Below are positions 1 through 4,781 of a stretch of DNA of 9,519 bases, one piece after another; position 1 is the stretch's first letter, and the number at the start of each line of letters is the position of its first letter. Below the pieces are notes generated by a model, which saw nothing but the letters and a program-made list of their open reading frames with translations, had not been told where the DNA came from and ran no database searches. The position numbers were made by a program, and so were the translations under genes. The stretch is from Betaproteobacteria bacterium (GTDB lineage: Bacteria > Pseudomonadota > Gammaproteobacteria > Burkholderiales > SG8-39): the NCBI GenBank assembly GCA_005881355.1, contig VBDM01000122.1, positions 1 to 9,519 of the forward strand, in the 5' to 3' direction.

Positions 1-273
1 GGCCACCTGGGCGGTTAAGTCCTGCGTGCTGCTGTCCGAGTAGGTCCCCGTGGCCGTAAACTGCCGGGTCAGGCCCTGCGGGAGGTTGGGGTTGGCCGGG
101 GTTACACCAATGGAGACCAGGGTCGCATTTTTAGCCGTCAAGTGGATTGAGGACCCACCGCATGCGGACAATAACAGGCCGATGGTCAGAATGAAGAATA
201 CGAACCCGTGGCGTGGGCCAAACCGCAGCATCGCGAACGAAGTCGCAAGGGCTTTAGCGTGAACGTATGCCAT
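1..273 (-). CDS. Lipoprotein with bacterial Ig-like (Big2-type) domain, 3' end outside window
   Basis: The reverse strand is open from an ATG at 273 to the left edge (91 codons, no stop), so the gene is partial. The N-terminus has a basic stretch, a hydrophobic segment (about residues 24-36) and a lipobox LLSAC with the lipidated cysteine at residue 38, followed by GGSS. This predicts export and lipid anchoring. From residue 52 it reads LVSIGVTPANPNLPQG, then a segment with QFTATGTYSD and DLTAQV, which is the classic opening of a Big2/invasin-type Ig-like domain as found in surface adhesins and cell-envelope proteins. A second ATG at 231 (MLRFGPRHG) gives a signal sequence of more usual length. 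An AGGGAG lies 15 bases before the ATG at 273 and nothing similar precedes 231, so the start is uncertain. The upstream region is rich in inverted repeats (see that entry). Function beyond surface exposure cannot be told. Confidence 0.8.
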   Translation of the reverse strand, partial: MAYVHAKALATSFAMLRFGPRHGFVFFILTIGLLLSACGGSSIHLTAKNATLVSIGVTPANPNLPQGLTRQFTATGTYSDSSTQDLTAQVA

Positions 274-280
274 GGCTGTT

Positions 281-460
281 TGTCCGTTCTCCCTGAACCT
301 CGCGGACAGAAAAAGTAGGTACTCGTTATCGTCGGCGGACCGACCCCGCTTGCAACGGTAAGAGAGCACGTTGCATGCCCACGAGTTTGAACAAGTGGCG
401 GCAGAAAGGCCATGCAATCCAGCACGAATGCTGAATATTCCTTTCTATTTTCTATTCAGC
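281..460 (-). promoter_or_regulatory. Probable structured 5' leader of the Ig-like lipoprotein gene
   Basis: The region 274-611 contains no convincing gene. Reading on the minus strand towards the lipoprotein, it holds a run of inverted repeats: GCTGAAT/ATTCAGC (454-460 with 430-436, 17-base loop, AT-rich), TGCAACG/CGTTGCA (369-375 with 351-357, 11-base loop), GTCGG/CCGAC with a four-base loop (331-344), and TGTCCG/CGGACA (303-308 with 281-286). The last hairpin has the candidate ribosome site AGGGAG in its 16-base loop. Several perfect stems in series directly before a start codon suggest an RNA leader or protein-binding sites. I do not recognise a known riboswitch consensus; in particular it does not match the GEMM cyclic-di-GMP pattern. 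The transcription start is not located. Confidence 0.4.
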
Positions 461-563
461 TTGTTGACGGATGACGACTTCCCGCCAAAGACGATGGAGT
501 TTCGACACTTCGCGATGGGGAAAGTACGCTCGGCCCTGAAGAGCCTCTCGCGACGCTGCTGCT

Positions 564-586
564 TTCTCGCCGCACATCGGCGAGAA
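564..586 (-). terminator. Stem-loop downstream of the DUF3047-like remnant
   Basis: TTCTCGCCG (564-572) and CGGCGAGAA (578-586) form a perfect 9-bp stem with a 5-base loop. It starts 26 bases beyond the stop codon of the minus-strand remnant at 612. There is no clear U-tract, so it may be a weak or factor-assisted terminator, or simply a 3'-end stabilising hairpin of the old gene. Confidence 0.4.
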
Positions 587-611
587 CTGGTGTAAGAAGT
601 TTGGAACGGCG

Positions 612-746
612 CTAGGGCCGTGCCGCACGCTGGAAGCTGATGTCCCCGTAGTAGGCGTGCACCTTTTCTCCGGTGTTGTCCGTGTCGGTCATGATGCCCA
701 CCGAACGCGTCATCGGAGGCTCTTCGCCTTTTTCCGCTTCGAACCT
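612..746 (-). pseudogene. 3' remnant resembling a DUF3047 protein, 5' end replaced by a mobile element
   Basis: On the minus strand, codons from 746 down to a TAG at 612-614 read FEAEKGEEPPMTRSVGIM, then TDTDNTGEKVHAYYGDI, then SFQRAARP. The T-D-T-D-N-T-G and Y-Y-G-D-I elements resemble, from memory, the C-terminal end of DUF3047 proteins, a family of unknown function. The frame continues into the adjacent mobile element and meets a stop at 786-788, and no start lies in a sensible place, so only about 44 codons of the original gene remain. The element boundary at about 748 explains the truncation. The family assignment is from a short stretch and is moderate at best; that this is the coding remnant of a longer gene is more secure than the name. 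Confidence 0.45.
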
Positions 747-747
747 T

Positions 748-912
748 CTTAGAACCGGTTGCAAAATGAGCGAACGTAAATGTCGTCATTCCCGCGCAAG
801 CGGGAATCCAGCGGCGCAAAAGTCACTGGATCCCCGCTTGGCCGTTCCTCGAAACTCGCCTTCGCTCGTTTTCGCGGGGATGACATCGGTCCTTTTTGCA
901 ACCAGTTCTTAG
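748..912. mobile_element. MITE-like element with terminal inverted repeats and internal ATTCCC palindromes
   Basis: The ends CTTAGAACCGGTTGCAAAA (748-766) and its inverted partner at 894-912 match at 17 of 19 positions. Inside lie a perfect hairpin ATTCCCGC-GCAA-GCGGGAAT (788-807) and an inverted partner, ATCCCCGC (830-837) with GCGGGGAT (874-881), both flanked by GTCATT/ATGAC and CCAG/CTGG. The arrangement is like the dRS3/NIME-type repeats common in beta-proteobacterial genomes. The element has no coding capacity of its own. Short terminal repeats, small size (about 165 bases) and dyad symmetry fit a miniature non-autonomous transposable element. I see no convincing target-site duplication. 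It separates two gene remnants on the same strand. Confidence 0.65.
788..807. repeat. dRS3-like ATTCCC/GGGAAT palindrome
   Basis: A perfect 8-bp stem, ATTCCCGC with GCGGGAAT, surrounds a GCAA tetraloop. The same palindrome family recurs at 830-881, but there the two arms are separated by 36 bases instead of 4, as if something had been inserted in the loop or the repeat had decayed. Confidence 0.6.
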
Positions 913-1175
913 AAGCGGTAAGCGAATTGCACGCCGAGAATGTCGACCGAGCCTTTATAAGTTCCGACGAGCTGCCCGTTGCCTGGCGGAGGTGTCGGAT
1001 TGGCCTGATTGATAGAGGCGTCCTTGATAAACAGATGCGCGTACCCGAAGTCGAGCGTACCGTCCTTCGACAACTTGTATTGGCCGCCAAACGACAGCCA
1101 CAGGCGATTGTTGTCGGGCAGCCGTGCGGTCCGGTCAGTGTCGTTGACAGGTGTTTGGTCGAACGCGAAGCCCAT
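909..1175 (-). pseudogene. C-terminal fragment of a FadL/OmpP1-type outer membrane porin
   Basis: The frame from an ATG at 1175 encodes 88 residues: FAFDQTPVNDTDRTARLPD, then NRLWLSFGGQYKL, then TLDFGYAHLFIKDASIN, ending VDILGVQFAYRF. These are the last few beta-strands of the FadL/OmpP1/TodX family of long-chain fatty acid and hydrocarbon uptake porins, including the terminal aromatic residue used for outer-membrane assembly. Full-length members have roughly 400-450 residues, so about four fifths are missing. The frame stays open upstream to 1220, but residues before the EMGFAF stretch are not FadL-like, which places the truncation at about 1180. No signal peptide or ribosome site is present. 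The TAA stop lies inside the terminal repeat of the adjacent mobile element. The fragment is unlikely to make a working porin. Confidence 0.8.
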
Positions 1176-1199
1176 CTCAGGGGAGGGCGCGGGCGCAAG

Positions 1200-1235
1200 G
1201 AAGAAGCGCGATTGATCTTCCTATCCATTGTGGAG
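1200..1235 (+). repeat. Direct repeat, copy A
   Basis: Positions 1200-1235 (GAAGAAGCGCGATTGATCTT, then CCTATCCATTGTGGAG) are repeated almost exactly at 1393-1428, with a few substitutions and one single-base gap. This copy borders the truncated porin and contains the -35 element of the promoter at 1212-1241. Confidence 0.75.
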
Positions 1236-1241
1236 TATAAA
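1212..1241 (+). promoter_or_regulatory. Candidate sigma-70 promoter for the secreted protein gene
   Basis: TTGATC (1212-1217) and TATAAA (1236-1241) are separated by 18 bases. Transcription from about 1248 would give a leader of nearly 190 bases before the gene at 1436. The 215 bases from 1221 to 1435 hold no gene that I can support. They include an AAGGGAGGAG at about 1335-1344 that looks like a ribosome site but has no start codon at a normal distance. Confidence 0.45.
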
Positions 1242-1392
1242 GAGCCGTTTCCATTAGGCTCTACCGCAGCGAGGTCGAGAGGTTGGAGGGCCTTCAAGCC
1301 GTGTTCATCAACCAGTAATCATTTAAGCATTCGAAGGGAGGAGCAGCGATCACGAAGCGAAGCGGGAGGACTGTTTGGCTGATTTCGTGCGC

Positions 1393-1428
1393 GAAGAGGC
1401 GCGATTGATTTTCCTATCCATGAGGGAG
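1393..1428 (+). repeat. Direct repeat, copy B
   Basis: This is the second copy of the duplication (GAAGAGGCGCGATTGATTTT, then CCTATCCATGAGGGAG). It ends in the AGGGAG ribosome site of the gene at 1436. The TATAAA that follows copy A is absent here, so this copy has a -35-like TTGATT but no good -10. Confidence 0.75.
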
Positions 1429-1435
1429 AAACGCC

Positions 1436-2122
1436 ATGAAACGAGCATTGACGGCAGCGGTATTGAGCGTCGGTTTGATTGCGGGTTTGGCAAGCGCGGC
1501 AAGCGCGGATCAGGGGCAGCCCTTAAGGTTGGAGCTTTTTCAGATCGGGCTCGGCTCCCTCGCCGGGTGGATTCGCGGCGCCGGCGAGCCCAAACAGACG
1601 GGTGACCAGAGCCAGTTCGGGCTCTACCTCCAGAAGAACACCAAGACCGCCAACTTCTCGTCGGCGGGAGGGGACTTCACAGGGAACGTCCCCAAGACCG
1701 CGGCAGATTTGCACACTCTCGCGTTCGATATCCCGGGTGTCGTCGGCTTCGCCTTCGAAAATTTCGACCCTGCAAAAATAGGTACGGGTGCGAACGGGTA
1801 CTGCAACAACGGGTCGCCCCGGTTCAACGTCTTCTCGTTTAACGGACCGCCTCTACCGGATTTTTCCAATTTTGTCGGAACCTGCTTCCTTGGGTGCCCT
1901 TTCGGTGATAAGACTCAGGACACCGTCACCGGTTGGTGGCAGATCAAGTTCACAGAGCCGTTCACTCAATACGCCGGGTGTAGCCCCGCCCCAAGCGGCA
2001 ACATTATCGTCGAGGTCATCCTCGACGAAGGGATCGACGTAGGCGGGACGGTGGGCAACAGTCCGGGCAACGTGGTTCTCGACAACCTCCGGGTGAACGA
2101 TAAGGTCATCGGCAACCCATAG
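1436..2122 (+). CDS. Unrecognised secreted protein, 228 aa
   Basis: The ATG at 1436 is preceded by AGGGAG at a normal distance. The first 24 residues are a clear Sec signal peptide (MKRAL, hydrophobic core, ASA-D cleavage site), so the mature protein of about 204 residues is exported to the periplasm or beyond. It is rich in Gly, Asn, Phe and Pro, with many short beta-type stretches. Examples are GVVGFAFENFDP, TGWWQIKFTEPF, an IIVEVILDEG strand and a C-terminal VVLDNLRVNDKVIG. Four cysteines (123, 150, 154, 182) could form two disulfides; C150 and C154 form a CxxxC pair. There is no PEP-CTERM or other sorting tail, lipobox or transmembrane helix. I do not recognise the family; the composition suggests a beta-sandwich or extracellular matrix-like fold. 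It stands alone, convergent with the hydrolase gene 53 bases downstream. Confidence 0.75.
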   Translation: MKRALTAAVLSVGLIAGLASAASADQGQPLRLELFQIGLGSLAGWIRGAGEPKQTGDQSQFGLYLQKNTKTANFSSAGGDFTGNVPKTAADLHTLAFDIPGVVGFAFENFDPAKIGTGANGYCNNGSPRFNVFSFNGPPLPDFSNFVGTCFLGCPFGDKTQDTVTGWWQIKFTEPFTQYAGCSPAPSGNIIVEVILDEGIDVGGTVGNSPGNVVLDNLRVNDKVIGNP

Positions 2123-2175
2123 CGAGGTCGCCCGAGAAGGTGTGGCAGGTCTTGAAGCAGAAAGGCGCCGCGACC

Positions 2176-3774
2176 TCAGCGCGCGCCGGCCTGCTGCCTA
2201 CCGCGCCTGCGCTCTACGCCGGTATAGGATCCTTGAGGCCGCTCGCGGCGTTCCGTGCCGGTGTAGAGCGTTAGAGGCGGCTTGCGGCGCTCCGTCCCGG
2301 CGTGAAGCGGCTTGCGGCGGTCCGTCCCGGTGTAAACCGTCAAAGTCGGTTTGCGGCGCTCCGTCCCGGTGTAGAGCGCTTGAGGCTTGCGGCGTTCCGC
2401 ACCGGTGTAGAGCGCTTGAATCAGGGCCGATTCGCGGACGAAGCGTGCGCCGGGGGTAATGTCGTAGCCGATGACTTCTCCTTCGGCGCTCGTGCTGAAC
2501 GTGAGGCGTTCTCCGAAGGGGAGCGTCCCGAAGGCGATGCTCGAGCGCATGATGAACGCATGCGGTTCGGGCGTGCGCTCGAGAACCACGCGCGCGGCGT
2601 AGGGGTTCGGAGCGCCCGGCGCGATGAGCGCCAGCTGGCCGTCCAGCGCGGCCACGAACATCGTCATGTGCCCGTTCTCCGAGCGATAGAGGCCGCAGTA
2701 GCGTTCCGCGTCATCCGCGAGCGAGGGCGCGGCGCGGGCCATCTCCCTGGCGACGATCGGCGTCAACAGCTGGAGCGCATAGTCGCAATAGCCCGCCGGA
2801 TTGCCGTCGTCGGCATTGGTCAGTACGACGACGCCGAGCTTCAACGCCGGGATGAACTCCATGACCGCCGCAAAGCCGGGGGTGGCGCCCGGATGCCCGA
2901 CGCGCACGCGCCCGTCGACGCGGCGCACCCGCATGCCCAGTCCCCAGGCGGTCTGCCAGTCGTCGAGGAGCCACTGCGGGCGATGCATCTCGCGCAGGCT
3001 TTTCCCGCCCAGCACCGAGCCGCCGCTTCCCATGTGAAACGCGAGATAGCGGCCCATATCCTCGATCGTGGAGGCCATGCCTCCCGCGGGGCTGACCGCG
3101 CCGTGGTCCGCGCGCAGTGCCGGCATGTGCGGCTCGCCGGGCGCCGGCCGCGAGTAACCCGTCGCGAGGCGCGCCTCGTCGCGATGCGGCATCGCCTCGG
3201 TGCTCGTCATCCCGAGCGGCCCGAGAATGCGCCGCTCGATGTGCCGCGCCCAGGGATCGCCGCTCGCCGCGGCGATCACTTCGCCGAGCAGGGCGTAGCC
3301 GACGTTGGAATACTTCCACTGCGTGCTCGACGGATACGTGGCGCTGAAATCATCGGCGATCTGCGCCGGAAAGCTGGGTTCGCTCCACCACGTGCCCGGC
3401 AGGTCGCGCTGCAGGCCCGAGCTGTGCGTGAGCAATTCGCGGATCGTGACGTCGAGCAGACCGGCATCGCGGGCATGGACCGGAGCCGTTTTTACGTGGT
3501 CGCGAACCCGGTCGTCGAGCCTGAGCTTCCCGTCCTCGTGCAATTGCAGGATCGCGAGCGCGGTGAAAGTCTTGGTGATGGAGCCGATGGGGTAGAGCGT
3601 TTGCGGCGTCGCCGCCGTTTTCGCGCTCAACTCGGCATAGCCGAAGGCCTTGGTCCAGACAGGCCGATCGCCTTGCACGACGGTAAGCGCCGCGCTGGGG
3701 AGATGCTGTTGCTTGACCGAATGCGCGGTCCACGCCTCGAGGAGGGAAAGCGCCTGCGCGACACCGCTCGTCAT
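2176..3774 (-). CDS. Serine hydrolase, beta-lactamase/class C PBP fold, with repeat tail
   Basis: A 532-residue protein of the Beta-lactamase (PF00144) family. It shows the three active-site motifs: S65-I-T-K68 (nucleophile and general base), Y155-S-N157 and H294-P-G296. It also has the family-typical LLTHSSGL (114-121), GPLGM (185-189) and SPAGGMASTIEDM (228-240) segments. Residues from about 345 to 450 form the small beta-rich C-terminal domain seen in many such esterases and peptidases. No signal peptide is visible, so it is probably cytoplasmic. Likely activities are esterase, D-amino-acid peptidase or amidase; it is not a typical resistance beta-lactamase. Residues 454-532 are an added basic tail of six YTGTERRKP-like repeats. 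A TGA lies 11 codons upstream in frame with no alternative start between, which fixes the ATG at 3774; no strong ribosome site is seen. It is a single gene, divergent from the operon on the other strand. Confidence 0.92.
   Translation of the reverse strand: MTSGVAQALSLLEAWTAHSVKQQHLPSAALTVVQGDRPVWTKAFGYAELSAKTAATPQTLYPIGSITKTFTALAILQLHEDGKLRLDDRVRDHVKTAPVHARDAGLLDVTIRELLTHSSGLQRDLPGTWWSEPSFPAQIADDFSATYPSSTQWKYSNVGYALLGEVIAAASGDPWARHIERRILGPLGMTSTEAMPHRDEARLATGYSRPAPGEPHMPALRADHGAVSPAGGMASTIEDMGRYLAFHMGSGGSVLGGKSLREMHRPQWLLDDWQTAWGLGMRVRRVDGRVRVGHPGATPGFAAVMEFIPALKLGVVVLTNADDGNPAGYCDYALQLLTPIVAREMARAAPSLADDAERYCGLYRSENGHMTMFVAALDGQLALIAPGAPNPYAARVVLERTPEPHAFIMRSSIAFGTLPFGERLTFSTSAEGEVIGYDITPGARFVRESALIQALYTGAERRKPQALYTGTERRKPTLTVYTGTDRRKPLHAGTERRKPPLTLYTGTERRERPQGSYTGVERRRGRQQAGAR
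2179..2415 (-). repeat. Six tandem repeats encoding YTG-x-(E/D)RR tail of the hydrolase
   Basis: The coding repeat unit is about 33-42 bases. On the plus strand its core is TTGCGGCGCTCCGTCCCGGT followed by GTAGAGCG. The encoded copies are YTGAERRKP, YTGTERRKP, YTGTDRRKP, HAGTERRKP, YTGTERRERP and YTGVERRRG, with spacers such as TLT or QAL. Copies differ at both silent and replacement positions but all keep frame and the G-x-(E/D)-R-R core, which suggests that the peptide rather than only the DNA is maintained. Spacer lengths vary by whole codons. It is not a CRISPR array: units are adjacent, coding and imperfect. Confidence 0.85.
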
Positions 3775-3806
3775 GGCTTCGGATTTTGTAGAGGCGTTCT
3801 GATTCG

Positions 3807-3835
3807 ATCATGCAGTCGCCGGACCCGGCAGTCAA
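3807..3835 (-). promoter_or_regulatory. Sigma-70-like promoter for the serine hydrolase
   Basis: On the minus strand, TTGACT (3830-3835) and CATGAT (3807-3812) are separated by exactly 17 bases. The predicted start at about 3800 gives a leader of roughly 25 bases before the ATG at 3774. The spacer contains the dyad GCCGGGTCCGGC, a possible operator. Confidence 0.5.
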
Positions 3836-3922
3836 GCGCAACGCTGCGAAAACTAGGATATTTGAACTCACGCGGGACTTTTGTCCTGCTGCCCGGCGGC
3901 CAGCACCTTTTCCCGGCTGGTT

Positions 3923-3950
3923 CATAATACCCGCTCGCTCGAAGGAGGAG
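3923..3950 (+). promoter_or_regulatory. Candidate -10 element and strong ribosome site of the cyclase operon
   Basis: CATAAT (3923-3928) is a good -10 hexamer, but no convincing -35 lies 16-18 bases upstream, so an activator may be needed. AAGGAGGAG (3942-3950), four bases before the ATG at 3955, is a near-perfect ribosome site. The strength of that site supports real translation starting at 3955, even though the frame there is disturbed. Confidence 0.4.
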
Positions 3951-3954
3951 ACCT

Positions 3955-4101
3955 ATGGACAACCAGAGTTCGGCGCCGCTGCGTGGAGCTTGCTGGAAGA
4001 GCAGGTGGGTAGACTGGGCTGATGGCGGAACGCGACCTCATTTCGCCCCGGGTGTACGATATCCGTCTGCCGCTGGAAGTGACCAAGGAGAAGAAAACAT
4101 G
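3955..4101 (+). pseudogene. Small gene of about 49 codons, apparently broken by two single-base indels
   Basis: Behind the strong ribosome site at 3942 the reading frame appears to jump twice. The likely ancestral product starts MD at 3955. After one lost base it reads PEFGAAAWSLLEEQVGRLG (about 3963-4019). After a second lost base it reads LMAERDLISPRVYDIRLPL and then EVTKEKKT (4019-4098). It ends in a TGA that overlaps the next ATG as ATGA. Each segment has the GC-rich third positions of real genes, and the frame restored at the end fits the classical 4-base overlap. In the unshifted frame from 3955 translation would run on into the ABM signal-peptide fragment and stop at 4239. I do not recognise the family. 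Either the gene is decaying or the sequence carries indel errors. Confidence 0.4.
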
Positions 4102-4239
4102 ACATTCCATCAGGCCGTGCTCGTCGCGGCATTGCTGTGTCTTTACACCGTGAACTCCATCGCCCAGGCACCCGCCGCTGCGCCGCCCGCCGTTCCCGCC
4201 GATGTGAGCCCGCTCTACGTTGAGCCGCCGCGCTCTTGA
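4099..4239 (+). pseudogene. 5' fragment (signal peptide) of the ABM-domain protein gene
   Basis: The ATG at 4099 follows AAGGAG with an 8-base gap. It encodes 46 residues: a Sec signal peptide (MTFHQ, a hydrophobic run, NSIAQA), a Pro/Ala linker (APAAAPPAVPADV), then SPLYV, after which the frame is lost and stops at 4237-4239. In double-ABM exported proteins the YV would continue into the first beta-strand of domain 1, a stretch of roughly 10-15 residues that is missing here. The downstream frame resumes with AAALLKSYRDAS. The fragment therefore looks like the severed N-terminus of the next gene, through a small deletion and frameshift at about 4218-4224. Confidence 0.6.
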
Positions 4240-4772
4240 AGTCCTATCGCGACGCGAGCCGCACAACGGCCGGAAACCTCCGCTCCGTGGTGGTGCGGAG
4301 CGTCGTCCGGCCGGGACAGTTCGTCGTGGCCGCGGCGTGGAAGGACAAAGCGGCGTGGGACGCGCACGTGGCTGCCCCCGCCACGAAGGAATTCCGCGAG
4401 AAGCTCGCGAGCTTGCGCAACGCGCCGGCAGACGACCGTTTCCACAACTCGCTTTCCGTCGGCCCGATGGACCTTGCGTCCGGCGCCGTCTATGGCGTGA
4501 CCCACGTCGACGTGATCCCGCCGCAGAAGGACAACGCCATCGTCGCGCTGAAGGCGCTGGGGGAGGCGAGCCGCGCGGCGGCCGGGAATGTCCGTTTCGA
4601 AATCGTGCAGCAGACCAACCGTCCGAATCACTTCACCGTGTTCGAGATCTGGCGCTCGCGCGAGGCCTTCGACGCGAACGGAATGTCGGCGCACCAGCGC
4701 GAGTTCCGCGACAAACTCGCCGGTATGGCCGGCGCGCTCTACGACGAGCGTCTTTACGAAATTCTCAACTAA
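4236..4772 (+). CDS. Double antibiotic-biosynthesis-monooxygenase (ABM) domain protein, N-terminally truncated
   Basis: The frame encodes 178 residues from a TTG at 4236 and contains two ABM/dimeric alpha-beta barrel units. The first (about 1-80) lacks its opening strand: KSYRDASRTTAGNLR, then RPGQFVVAAAWKDKAAWDAH. The second (about 83-178) is complete: GAVYGVTHVDVIPP, then GNVRFEIVQQTNRPNHF, then TVFEIWRSREAFDAN, ending ALYDERLYEILN. ABM proteins are small cofactor-free monooxygenases or heme- or quinone-interacting proteins; the substrate here is unknown. The signal peptide lies in a different frame just upstream. The TTG overlaps the upstream stop as TTGA, so a truncated product could still be made by reinitiation, but without export. 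The cyclase gene starts 9 bases after its stop, which indicates one operon. Confidence 0.75.
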   Translation: MKSYRDASRTTAGNLRSVVVRSVVRPGQFVVAAAWKDKAAWDAHVAAPATKEFREKLASLRNAPADDRFHNSLSVGPMDLASGAVYGVTHVDVIPPQKDNAIVALKALGEASRAAAGNVRFEIVQQTNRPNHFTVFEIWRSREAFDANGMSAHQREFRDKLAGMAGALYDERLYEILN

Positions 4773-4781
4773 GGGGACAAC

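Noticed and set aside
281..460. Cyclic-di-GMP (GEMM) riboswitch
   Set aside because: The conserved GEMM core sequences are not present; only generic hairpins are seen.
1375..1605. Small plus-strand frame from TTG 1375 with a GGGAGGA before it
   Set aside because: It overlaps the well-supported secreted-protein gene in another phase and shows no domain.
2124..2177. GAGGTCGC/GCGACCTC inverted repeat between the convergent genes
   Set aside because: Only 8 bp with a 38-base loop and no T-tract; I do not count it as a terminator.
2196..2420. CRISPR-like spaced repeats
   Set aside because: The units are adjacent, imperfect and in frame with the hydrolase, without unique spacers of uniform length.
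2176..3774. Antibiotic-resistance beta-lactamase
   Set aside because: The S-x-x-K, YSN and HPG pattern with a small C-terminal domain and no signal peptide fits the large esterase/peptidase group of this fold rather than exported class C beta-lactamases.
2302..3927. A 541-codon open frame on the plus strand opposite the serine hydrolase
   Set aside because: The translation is Arg/Ala-rich with no recognisable domain, whereas the opposite strand shows all motifs of the hydrolase. Long antisense frames are expected in GC-rich genes.
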